DNA of 32,452 bases from Balamuthia mandrillaris. Its lineage: Eukaryota > Discosea > Longamoebia > Balamuthiidae. Below, one piece after another: positions 13,401-23,345 of this stretch; position 1 is the first letter of the stretch, and every line of letters starts with the position of its first letter. Location: NCBI GenBank assembly GCA_031835245.1, contig JAVKOQ010000497.1, positions 1-32,452 of the forward strand, written 5' to 3'. The position numbers and the translations under genes were made by a program. The notes beneath the pieces are model-generated. The model was not told the origin of the DNA and searched no databases. It saw only the letters and a program-made list of their open reading frames with translations.

Positions 13401-15593
13401 CTCGCGACCACCCATAGCATGGAAGAAGAACTCTTGCGGAGTAAGTCCTCTCAGGTAAGAGTTTTCCACAAAGCCACGACTCTCGGGGCCATAGTCATCC
13501 TTGACGAAGTGAGGCAATGTCCTGGCTTTGAAGTTGAAGGGGATACGGCGACCTTCTACGTTCTGCTGTCCTACACAAGCAATGATCTGTGCAATGTTGA
13601 TGGAGGAACCTTTGGAACCAGCCGTTACCATGCGCTTGATATTGTTGTTTCGTTTGAGAGAGGCCTGAGCAGCTTTACCAGCCTGGCTACCGGCGTGGTT
13701 GAGCTTTTGGTTGACATGGAACTCAAAAGAGTCCATCAGCGTCATGCCTGCTTTTCTGTCCATCTGGTTGGAGCGGACCTGGATTTGCAGTTCCTTGACC
13801 TGCGCAGCAGCATCTCGAATGGTCTTTTGAATGGTAGTCAAGGTCGCGTCATCAGCGATGGTGTCGCTGATACCGACGGTGAAGCCGTGATGCAGCACCC
13901 AGTAGTTGACCAGGCATTGAGCCTGATTCAAGAACTGTTTGGCCACCTCGGGAGAGTGCTCGTTCATGATGACATGGATCAAGCTTCCTTCGGCAGAACC
14001 CAAGCTGCGTTTGTCCAGAATGCCGCAGAGCAGCTCTCCCAGCTCGATGAGTACTTTGGTATCGGTGGGAGAGATCTCAGCGTGAGGGTGCTCAAATTCC
14101 TTGTCGGGATGGTCGTTGGATATACGTCTTAGATTGATGTTGTTAGGGATGATCATGGAGAAGATCTGTTTGCCTGTCCACAGCTGTTTGGGTTTGAGGA
14201 TGGCAGGAACGGGAATTCTCCCATCAAAGTTATCCAACCACATGAGGATGTTCATGACCACGTCCTTCTCGATGAAGGTGTCTCGTGAGGTGATGAGATG
14301 GGAACCCAAGAGGGTATCCTGCACCAAGCCGATAACAGGACGATTGGACTGAGGCGTCACGATCTGCTTGGGCACCATCATCAGCTCCATCACCTCCGCC
14401 CTGGCCCCAAAGGACTGCGGCACGTGCATGTTCATCTCGTCGCCGTCAAAGTCAGCGTTGTAGGGTGTGGTTACGGACAAGTTCAGCCGAAAGGTGGAGT
14501 AGGGCATGACCCTGATCTTGTGACCCATCATAGACATTTTGTGAAGAGAGGGCTGTCGATTGAAGATGATCACGTCACCGTTCTGGATGTGTCTCTCTAC
14601 CTTGTAACCATACTCCAAGTGGATGTTACTGGGGTTGACAAAGCGAAGGTCGAGCCGCTGCCCATCGTCTCGAATGACGTACTTGGCACCAGGGTGCTCG
14701 CTGGGGCCGTTTCGAATGAGCTCGTACATCCGCTCTCGGTTGAACGGGGTGACGATCTCGGGATATGTCAGGGTGAGTGCGATGGAACGAGGAACACCCA
14801 CCTCGTCAATGCTGAGGTTGGGATCCGGCGTGATTACCGTACGAGCGGAAAAGTCCACACGTTTGCCCATAAGATTTCCTCGAATACGACCCTCCTTGCC
14901 CCTCAGTCGCTGCTTGATAGACTTGAGGGCTCGGCTGCCGCTGCGCACAGTGGACTGAGGCAGGCCTGGAATCTCATTCTCTGTGAATGTGGCGATGTGG
15001 TACTGCAGCAGCTCCAAGAATTGGGTGATGATGTGAGCGGCTGTACCGTCAGCCTCCTGCTGCCTCAGGCTGGTATTGGCCTTGATGATATCGGCCAGTT
15101 TGTGTGTAAGATCGTCCTCTCCTCTCGCCGTGCTGTCCATCATGATGGAAGGGCGAACGGGTGGAGGCGGGATAGGCAGAACAGTCAATATCATCCAATC
15201 CGGCCGTGCATATTTGGGGTCCAGTCCCATCGCCCGACAGTCATCGTCGCTGATGCGCTTCAGAATGTTGTGTACCACCTCCGCCGTTAACACCTTCTTC
15301 TTCTCCACGTTGGCATCTTCCGAGACGTTTTTAAACTCTGCGGTGACCTTAAGCCCATCTTTGGAGATTTTAGGTTGATAGTTGCCACACCCGCCATGGC
15401 TCTTTCTTTTCTTTACGACCGTTCCCTCTTCCGTCTCTTCCGTTTCGTCTATCTCATCGCCTCCTTCACATACATTTTTTGTTTGACATATTTTGTACAC
15501 GCGCTGAAATCTATGCTTCGTGTTTTTGATCTCTTGTGCTTCTCTAAAACGTGGGTCGTTCTTATTATTATTTTTTTGTACCGGTCAGTTTAC

Positions 15594-15637
<44 letters not shown>

Positions 15638-16064
15638 GAGAAAGAACAAACCTCATCAGACAGCAGTTTCGAGCAATGAAAGCAGACGCAGCGCAGGACC
15701 TTGACCACAGTTTTGAGAAAACCAATGTTGTACATTGGCTTGGCGAGGTCCAAGTGTCCAAAGTGGCCGGGACACTCCGCCATGGAGCCCGAACAGGTCT
15801 GACACTTGATGTGCCTGTCCACCGTGCCCATGCGGGGATCCAACAGTCCTTTTATTTTGGGGCGTCCATTTTCATAGGCCTCATGAAACTCGATCTTTGC
15901 CACTGACATTTGTCGCTGGAAGAAGCAAAAAAAAAATGATCAGCTATGAGAGCGAGAAGCGAGAGAGGAGGCTCACTTACGATTTCATCAGGGCTCAAGA
16001 TGCCAAACTGGACTTTCTTCACTTTGGCCAGCTCGGCCGGTGAGTGAGCAAACGACTGCGCCAT
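10476..16064 (-). CDS. RPB1: RNA polymerase II largest subunit RPB1
   Basis: Catalytic largest subunit of RNA polymerase II, 1,810 residues. Exons: 16064-15981 ([20 protein letters not shown]), 15915-15652, and one 5,085-base exon 15560-10476; both junctions are phase 0. Visible motifs: clamp zinc site [20 protein letters not shown], active-site [16 protein letters not shown] at about residues 484-499 with the three metal-binding aspartates, the bridge-helix region [39 protein letters not shown], and trigger-loop region [20 protein letters not shown]. The CTD (10521-11276) has 36 uninterrupted heptads and ends [14 protein letters not shown]. The protein resembles fungal RPB1 closely. Intron 2 carries a (CT)n tract right after its GTTTGT donor. 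Start: the first ATG, giving the expected RPB1 beginning. Confidence 0.98.
10521..11276 (-). repeat. RPB1 C-terminal domain, 36 tandem heptads in three zones
   Basis: A 21-bp coding repeat. Heptads 1-11 (11276-11046) are mainly YSPTSPG with Ala7 or Lys7 at the end. Heptads 12-19 (11045-10878) are eight perfect YSPTSPS. Heptads 20-36 (10877-10521) are all YSPSSPx, with Ser replacing Thr4 and Ser, Ala, Arg or Thr at position 7. Eighteen of 36 heptads lack Thr4, counting heptad 2. Ser2 and Ser5 are kept everywhere. Lys7 is in heptad 10 and Arg7 in heptad 32. The distance between first and last tyrosine codons is exactly 36 x 21 bases. Confidence 0.95.
15602..15633 (+). repeat. (GA)n in RPB1 intron 2
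   Basis: Reads (CT)n in sense, 18 bases after the GTTTGT donor. Confidence 0.9.
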
Positions 16065-16489
16065 TCCCTCCTCTCTCTACGGAACGAAAAAATAAAGTTG
16101 GCAGAGAGCCTTTTTCTTTGGTGATTGATTTTTTTTGATTAAAAACTAAAAATGATTTTTTTCTTTTTGATTATTTTTTTTTCACTTGCAACTTCCTTCG
16201 TATTCACACTTGAAAGGAAGAAGAAAAAAAATGCAGCCAAAAAACGCCTCTCACTCTCTTCTCGTTGCGTTTCACTCCCCTTTTTTTCCCCCACTACTAC
16301 TTTTTTTCGCGTTGGGAAAAGGAGCTGCTTTTTTTCTCCCCCTTTTTATTTGCTTGCGCGAAAGAAAAGAAAAAGAGAAAAAGAGAATATTTTGTTGGGA
16401 GAACTATTTATATGCGAGGGGTGTCGACAAAAATACACCCTCTGGCTTTTTCCTGATTGGTGGGTGAAACTTCGCCGAGCGGCCCGTGT
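16065..16489. promoter_or_regulatory. 425 bp between GNL1 3' end and RPB1 start (RPB1 promoter)
   Basis: Tandem minus-strand spacer holding the GNL1 3' UTR and the RPB1 promoter. It contains T-rich runs, a CCAAT-type pentamer (ATTGG on plus, near 16456) and a GTCGACAAAAAT motif at 16423. Another GTCGAC overlaps the last GNL1 codons at 16496-16501. No RNA gene or plausible open frame was found. Confidence 0.5.
16423..16428. promoter_or_regulatory. GTCGAC motif, RPB1 promoter
   Basis: Lies in GTGTCGACAAAAATACA, 359 bp upstream of the RPB1 start. It shares the extended GTCGACAAAAAT with the F-box gene promoter site at 32424. Confidence 0.35.
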
Positions 16490-19336
16490 TTAATTGTCGA
16501 CAGTGAGGCTGGCAAAGGCGTTTTGGGTCTGCTGGAACGGCGCGGCGTCCGCTGGTTGCGTTTCTTCCGCCTCTTCTTCTTTCTCTTTCTCTTGCGTTTC
16601 TTCTTCTTCTTCTTCTTCTTCTTCTTCTTCTTCTTCTTCTGCGTGTTGATATTCTTTTTGGCTTGCTCCCTCTTCTTTAGTCGTGTTGCGGCTGGGGATA
16701 GGGTCGGGAGGATAAAAGTAAAGGATCAGCCTGCCCTCGTAGGCATCCCTGAGGATCTCATTGCCGGCTCTGAAGGATGGAAACATATTTTTGTAAATAC
16801 AAAAAAAGGTGAGAACAATCCGCCCCAAATGAACGCTTGTGTGTTGGATGTGGCCGCGTTGGGAGAAAGTATTTTGGAAAAATCCCAGAAAAGTAAAAAT
16901 TTCACTCACCTGTATGTGTCCCAAGCGCCATGTCGCGTTGTGTAGGATTTCTTACGAGCAAAAGCTTCCGCCAGGCCATAGGCTGACCATTGGAAGTTGC
17001 TATCCGTGGATGGGGGCGGAGTCAGTCCGTAGATCTTCTCCAAAGGAATACGTTCCGCCAGGAACTGGATGGATGAGTAAGGTTCTCTCACTTGGGCAAT
17101 CGGGTACAGGCCACAGAGTATCTGAACAAATAAAAAGGCATGAGGTTTAGCGGAAGGCAAAAAGAGAAACTAAAAAGAGTAGAAGAAAAACAAAACAAAG
17201 AAAAACTAAACCTGAAGAGGTCGAGGCATGTCAACAGAGGGAAAGGTCAAACCAGGACAATCGCAAAGACGAATATCTTTAGTCAAGAAGATGGTCTGAA
17301 GGAACTTCGTGTGACCGGGAGTGGAGCTTGTGCTCACTACCTTCCTTCCCACCAGGCCGTTGATGAGAGAGGATTTGCCAACGTTGGGATGGCCCACCAT
17401 GCCCACCGTCACGTAATTTAGGTTGCGAAGATGCTCTCTCAAGGTAGCTTCGTCGGCATAGTCCAGGTCATCTTCCAACGTAGATTCAATGCCGAGTTCC
17501 CTCATTTCCCGCGCTTCCTGTTCTTTTTTACGTTTTTGTTCTCTTTCCCATCGTGTTTCCTCGTCTTCTTCCTCTTCTTCTCCTTCTCCTTCCTCTTCCT
17601 CTTCCTCTTCCTCTCCATCATGTTTATGCTCTTCTTCCTCTTTTTCTTCACTTTCTTCCTCTTCAGGCCGTTCTTCCTCTTCAGAGTCAATGACTCTTTG
17701 TTTGTTTTGATGTTTTTTGTTTTGGCCCTTACTAGCTTGCGTGGCTTTCTTGTGGTCCTGTCGTTGTTTGGCATGACCTCCCTGCTGTTTCGCTTTTGAC
17801 TGATGCGCTTGCTTCTTCCTGCCATGTTTATTAACTGTCTCTTCTTCATCTTCCTCCACTTCTTCGTCGTCAGCACTAATCTGTTTGCCGGCCTTGCTTT
17901 GGGAACCAGGTTGCTGGCGTGTCTGTTGAGCACGCTTCTTTCTCTCCTTTCGTTTCCTATCCCTTTCTTTTTTGATGTCAGCTCTAGCCCAGTCGTCCTC
18001 GTCGCTTGTATCAACTTCCCGCGATGCCTTTTGCTGCTTTCCTTGCTTTTGTTTCGCGGGTTGCTTCTTCTTCTCGGTGTTAACTTGCTCTTTATCTTCC
18101 TCGCTATCTTCGGCTTCTCCTCCCTCGTTTTTGTCGCTCAGTACTCTATCATAGGAAGGTGATTCTATCACAAGCTCATCGTCATCATCGCTTTCGTATT
18201 CTGAGGAGTGGTCTGCTTCTTCATCCTCTTGTTTGGGTGCTGGTGGTCGGATGACTGCGTTTCCTCGTTGCACTCCAAAGGAGGCCCAAGTGGCGATAAG
18301 ACCTTCCTTTCCCACTGCTCTATACTTCTTTCTCATCCTCTTTTTTCTTTTCTTTTCAATCTCAACTTCTGCGTCCGTGCCAAGAGTGGAACCTTCGTCG
18401 TGGGGGAAGGAGGTGAAGCTGACAACCTTTAACTCTGGATACCTCTTCTCGAAGTACCTGACCCATGCTGCCAATATATCTTCAGCAACAAGATCAATCT
18501 GAAGCATTTAAAGTCAATATATAAGCAAAAGAAGAAATGGGAGAAAAAAGATAAACCTTGTTGAGCACCAGCATTATGGGCTTGCGATGATCTTCAACAA
18601 CGTACTTATAGAGGGATGGAGGAAAGTGGAACAATGGATGTCGTGCGTCTGCCACAACCACGAGGATGTCGCTTCTCTCTATAACTCTCCACAACTGTCT
18701 CCATACCTATTATTCCAGCGCGACCACTAGAGTCAATAGCTCTTCTCCCTTTCTCATGCGTTGTTTTTCTTGCTCTCTCATTTGCTGTCTCTCCTCTCTT
18801 TCTTTCCTTGGACATACCTCTAGGTTGTGCTCGAACCAGTTAAGGCGCTCTTGAGGATAGTTCTTGTAGATGGTGTCCAACCAGTGCTCAAAGTACTGCT
18901 GCTCATTCCTTTCCAGCTGCTGCTTGGACATGTTATAGTTCCAGGCTGGCCGCTTGGGCATGCTGATGAACTGGCGGGCAAAATAGTCCTCCGCTATCCT
19001 GGACTTCCATCGATGCAACGGCTTTTGGCTTGCAAACTTTCTTTTGTCGACCTCTGCTTTTGTTTCTTTCTCGAATACAGTTCTCAATCTGTTTTTTCAA
19101 AAAATAAATAAAGAAAAGAAGAACGAGGAAGAAAAAAGAAGAAGAAAGAGAGGAAAAACGACATACTTGTTCTTGTTTTCAACGGGAGCGTGGACGGCAG
19201 CACGTTTGACTTGTCGCCGCGTGCGCTCCTCGGTGGAGGGGAACTGCTGCTGCTCCTTCTGAAGGCGCTTCTTCTCCCGTTTGGCCTTGAGCTGCTCCTT
19301 TTTCTTCCTGATACCAAACGGTTTGGCACGTCCCAT
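16490..19336 (-). CDS. GNL1: GNL1: circularly permuted GTPase of the YlqF/YRG (HSR1_MMR1) family
   Basis: Nucleolar/ribosome-associated GTPase, 789 residues. Exons: 19336-19167, 19088-18818, 18706-18557, 18498-17212, 17121-16910, 16769-16490, all in phase. The N-terminus MGRAKPFGIRKKKEQLKAKR matches the basic start of GNL1. EHNLEVWRQLWRVIERSDIL spans intron 2 and is nearly identical to human GNL1. G motifs occur in permuted order: NKID (G4, residues 196-199), FTSFP (G5 region), then after a long insert GHPNVGKSSLINGLVGRKVV (G1), STPGHTK (G2) and DCPG (G3), followed by LCGLYPIAQVREP. Between G5 and G1 lies a roughly 200-residue Glu/Lys/Gln-rich disordered insert, larger than the linker I recall in human GNL1; the C-terminus has a polyglutamate run from (GAA)n. 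The initiating ATG is the last unit of a (GA)n tract. LSG1 is the closest alternative. Confidence 0.88.
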
Positions 19337-19353
19337 CTCTCTCTCTCTCTCTC
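19336..19353 (+). repeat. GA tract fused to the GNL1 start codon
   Basis: In GNL1 sense this reads (GA)n running directly into ATG: AGAGAGAGATGGG. It is the only annotated-gene tract here that is purine in sense. Confidence 0.85.
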
Positions 19354-19492
19354 TTTAGCCTCAGCAGCAAGCCAGTGGTCTCGGGCGGGGTAGGGCAACG
19401 AACGTAGACGTTGTCTGCTACTCTTTTTTTGCACCTTTTTTTCGTAAAGGAAAAAAAAAAAAGAGATGGTGATCCTTAAAATTTAAGGTGAC

Positions 19493-19498
19493 GTCGAC
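19493..19498. promoter_or_regulatory. GTCGAC motif, GNL1/SUV39 promoter
   Basis: Lies in TGACGTCGACATTAAA, 157 bp upstream of the GNL1 start, next to the CCTTAAAATTTAAGG palindrome. Confidence 0.35.
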
Positions 19499-19564
19499 AT
19501 TAAATGAAAAACAAAATTTTTCGAGTAAACAATTTTAACGGACCCTCAAGATGCGAAAAAAAAA

Positions 19565-19573
19565 GGCGGGAAA
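19565..19573 (-). promoter_or_regulatory. E2F-like site in the GNL1/SUV39 divergent promoter
   Basis: GGCGGGAAA on the plus strand reads TTTCCCGCC on the minus strand, the same nonamer found upstream of MCM7. It lies 242 bp before the SUV39-like start and 229 bp before the GNL1 start. Motif match only. Confidence 0.4.
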
Positions 19574-19814
19574 AAAAGGGGTGACGCCATAGCGAGAGAG
19601 CAACCCATCCATCTGTTGCACTCACGCACGCTCTTTCCCTTTGTTGTTGTTGTTGTTGGGGTAGCACCGTTCTGTTTGTATTTTTGCTTGGGTTCCAGGT
19701 AAATGCAGAACTGAAGAGGCAAAACAAAAAAGACCAACAAACAACCTTCCTCCACCTACGCATCACAACAACAAACAAAAAAAAAAAAAAACTGTAGTGG
19801 TGCTCTGCACCAAA

Positions 19815-21015
19815 ATGCATCAACAACAAAATGGCTCCTTTTCGGTACCAACCATTCCTTCATTAGCTGCTTTCTTCTTTTCCTCCTTCCTTTTGCCTCC
19901 TTGTGCTTTTGCTGCCTTCTGCGTTTCTGTCCAGAGCTCTTCACTAATCAGTTTCTTCTCTGTCAGATTCCAATCGGAGCTGACCTAATCGAGATCTCCA
20001 GCGACGAGGAAGAAGAACTACCAAAAGCACCCGTGAAGCAAAGACCTCCATCAGAACGGAGAACCTCTACAACAACAACAGCACCGCCACAAGGAGACGC
20101 AGCAACAAAACAAGTCAACGTGAAACCACAACTGAAACAGAGAACAACCACAACGACACCAGAAGTAAAGAGAGCCAAGAAAACAACACAAGAAGCAAAA
20201 GAGGAAAAACGAGGGACAGCAACGCCAGCAGCTGCTACAGCTTCCTCTCAGCCTCTACCTTCTCAGAGCAAGCCTGTAAAACTGAACAGACAAAGGCCCT
20301 CTCTGCCGTCGCCCTTCACTGCAGCTAGCATCACTCTTTCCAATACCGCGTTCTCTCGCAATAGACCCCCTCCAACTTCCAAGTCTTCTCCCTCTTCTTC
20401 CTTTCCTTCCAAATCTCCTGCTCTCCCTCCTTCCAAGTCTTCTTCTTCGTCTTCTTCCTTTTCTTCCAAATCTCCTTCTCCTTCTCCTTCTTCCTTTTCT
20501 TCTCCTTTCACCTCTTCTGCTTCTTCAAGCACCTCTCCTTCTCTTTCAACTTCTTTCGACTCCGTTTCTACCACGCCCGTTTCCTCATTGCCAAGTTCAA
20601 CACCGTCGTCAAAGAAACCAACAACAAAACGAAAACGAAACCGAAACCGAAAACGAAAGCCATTGACAGAGCAGGATCGATGGGCTCTCATGAAAGCAGC
20701 CTTGCTGAAATGCAACGTTAGCGATGAGATTGTGCTGAAGTTAGAGGACGATTTTTTCTCCGTTCCTTGGCAGACTCACAGGTAACTTGCTCTTTAAAGC
20801 TTCTTGTTCTTCCTGTTGTATTCTTCTAACGTATAACAGAGCAACAAAAACGCGCAAGTTTGCTCCGAGTGAGAAAGAGTTGGTGGCCAAGTATCACGGC
20901 ATGGTCCGCACTCACTCTCCGATTGTGTTGACCGCACTTTCTCTCATCTTTGGTCAGCCCTATCGTCGCACTAGCGTTCTTTGGCAACGAGAAATAACAA
21001 AGAGCCAGGTTAGTT

Positions 21016-21046
<31 letters not shown>

Positions 21047-21919
21047 CTTTCATGGATATCTGAACTGAGTACAACAGAAACAAAAGCTTAAAGACATCGA
21101 AGAAAAGAACCTTCAAGTGGAGTACCAGACAGAACTTTTACGGTTACAACACAAAGTCAACTTTCTTGCAAATATTTGTGCTCCTCAGCCGCTGCCCCAT
21201 CCTCTTCAGAAAAGCCATTTCTTTCCAGACACTTCTCTGTCTTCTTCTTCTTCTTGTTCTTCTTCTTCTTCTTGTTCTTCTTGTTCTTCTTCTTCTTCAT
21301 CTTCTTCTTCATCTACTTTAGATTTAGAGTTGTTAGCTGCCAACGTAGAACAAGCTATTCAACTCACTCTTCAAAGAGCTCCTGAATATTTTCCATCCTT
21401 CGTCAGCTTCAAACAGCAACCCCACGAACAATCCGACCTTTCCACTAGCACAACTTCATCTTCTGGCTTCAATGATGCCTCCCCACAATTAAACTCTCCA
21501 GAATATATTGCTCCCCAACGAAAACGATTGAAGCGCTTATACTCAAACGACGAACCAATGCAACCAAATCATGAGCAAGCACCAAAGCAACATTCACAAC
21601 CGCTCCCTTTTAAGATTGAGAAAGAAAAGGAATACTCAAAGATTAGATACCAAAAACCCAAGGCAAACAACAGCGTTGAGCAAAGCAAGAGACAAGAAGG
21701 AGGAGAAGATAAGGGGGGTGGCGGAAATGTGCCCAAGGGAGCAGCGAATGGACAAACACAAGCAGCCACACCGCCGCGGAAGGACAAAGGCAAGGAGAAG
21801 GAGACGGACGGACCCAAGTATTTTGCGGAAGATGTATCACAAGGACAATATCCCTTTCCCGTTTCCTGCATCAATGACGTGGACCACGAACAGTTTCCGA
21901 CCGGCGTTCAGGTTTGTGC

Positions 21920-21951
<32 letters not shown>

Positions 21952-22936
21952 ATGTGTTTGTTCGTTTTCCTGTAACTAACAGCTGAAAACAGTGGGTAAG
22001 TCAGTGTGAACTGGGACCTAGCCTCAGAGACAGCGATCTCTTTGACCCACAGTTCCTGATTGGCTGCTCTTGTACCAACGGTCGTTGCTACGATCCCTCC
22101 TCATGCAGGTGTTGTACCGAGAGTACTCCCACTGGAAACGGTATCCTCTTCCTTCATTCTTTTTCTTTCTGCGTACGCCCTTCCTTCCTTTCTTTTTCTG
22201 TTTGTTTTAACTGCAACCCAAACAAATCGAAAAACCACAAAAAGATTTTCCGTATGATAGCAAAAGAAGGCTACAAGTCCCCTTCCGAAGCTTCATCTAT
22301 GAGTGCAACATCAAGTGCCCATGTGACACCCCCTCCTGTCCCAATCGCGTCGTTCAGGCGGGGCCTCCCTTTCGCCTGCAGATCTTCAAGACGGAGAGAA
22401 AAGGTTGGGGAGTGCGTACCTTGGAGGTCATTCCAGCCCGTAGCTTTGTCAGCGAATACATAGGAGAGCTCATCAGCGAGGAGGAGGTTCGACAGAGAGA
22501 GGCCCAATACTCTGCGGAGGACCTCAACTATATCTTTGACCTGGATCATCGGGAGAAGCAGGAGCTGGAGTACAGCATTGATGCCACGCGTGTGGGCAAC
22601 ATTTCCCGTTGGTTCAATCATAGTTGCAACCCAAATCTTTCTCACTGTTATGTACGTTTCTGTCGTATCTCTTTCTTCCTTTCTTTCTTCTTATGCTTCG
22701 AACCACACACCCGTACAACAAAAAAGGTTTGCGTGAATGAAACGGCAGTGGATGTTTGTCGCATCGCATTCTTCGCATCGCGAGACATAATGATCGGCGA
22801 AGAGCTCTGCTTCAACTATCAAGGAGACAGCGGCGATGGCGACAATGGCGGAGCTACGGCCAAACGAAGAAAAAGCGGCGGCGGCTCTGTTCGTTGTACT
22901 TGCGGTGAACCTTGTTGCACTGGCTTTCTCTTCTAG
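19815..22936 (+). CDS. SUV39-type histone H3K9 methyltransferase (pre-SET/SET/post-SET)
   Basis: Heterochromatin methyltransferase, predicted 870 residues. Exons: 19815-19844, 19967-20781, 20840-21008, 21078-21911, 21993-22140, 22245-22651, 22727-22936, all in phase. Residues 11-26 read IPIGADLIEISSDEEE, a strong SUMO-interacting motif (DLIEI followed by acidic residues). A long Ser/Pro/Thr-rich low-complexity region and a short coiled coil (KLKDIEEKNLQVEYQ) follow; no chromodomain is visible. Pre-SET cysteines: CSCTNGRCYDPSSCRCC, then YECNIKCPCDTPSCPNR. SET motifs: ERKGWGVRT, SRWFNHSCNPNL, GEELCFNYQ. Post-SET: CTCGEPCC. All key residues for cofactor and zinc binding appear present. Intron 5 has a U12-like GTATCCTC donor; introns 3 and 4 have sense (CT)n tracts. 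The 10-residue first exon is the least certain. Its stop lies 31 bases from the convergent CAP gene's stop. Confidence 0.87.
21018..21047 (+). repeat. (CT)n in SUV39 intron 3
   Basis: Pyrimidine in sense, about 9 bases after the GTTAGT donor. Confidence 0.9.
21927..21951 (+). repeat. (CT)n in SUV39 intron 4
   Basis: Pyrimidine in sense, about 15 bases after the GTTTGT donor. Confidence 0.9.
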
Positions 22937-22954
22937 GCATAGACAAAAAGACTA

Positions 22955-22960
22955 TTTATT
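22955..22960 (-). terminator. AATAAA poly(A) signal of the CAP gene
   Basis: AATAAA on the minus strand, 7 bases past the CAP stop and only 18 bases from the SUV39-like stop. Cleavage at the usual 10-30 bases downstream would fall at or inside the end of the SUV39-like coding region, so the two 3' ends must nearly touch or overlap. Confidence 0.55.
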
Positions 22961-22967
22961 CTTATTT

Positions 22968-23302
22968 TTAGTGAACAGGAATGTTGATTTCAGCGGAAGG
23001 ATCTTCGTCTTCGGCTTGCAGCTTCGGTTTGGCGATTCTAACGTCGACGGTGTTGGGCTTGTTGCTGAGGTTGACGGAGAGCTTAAAGTCTGAGGGAGAG
23101 ACGGAGATGGGGAGCTTGATCCTTTGGATTTGGGTGATGAGCCTTCTTTCCTCGCCCTCCTTCACGATGTGTTTGTTGGTGAAGACGATGGTGTTGCCCC
23201 CTTTCAACTTGACGGCCACTTCTTCATCGTAACAGCTCGGCATTATGCTCATCAGGTAATAATCCTTCAAAAATACGGTCAGCTCATGGTTTTACCAAAC
23301 AC

Positions 23303-23345
<43 letters not shown>

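Larger units (their letters stand above)
19337..19814. promoter_or_regulatory. 478 bp divergent promoter of GNL1 and the SUV39-like gene
   Basis: Contains the GNL1 5' GA tract (19336-19353, CT on plus), a near-perfect palindrome CCTTAAAATTTAAGG at 19474-19488, a GTCGAC at 19493-19498 within TGACGTCGAC, and an E2F-like GGCGGGAAA at 19565-19573. No RNA gene seen. Confidence 0.5.

Noticed and set aside
12609-14132. 507-codon open frame antisense to RPB1
   Set aside because: It mirrors the conserved RPB1 coding strand, has no recognisable domain, and similar long antisense frames occur all along RPB1 because of codon bias.
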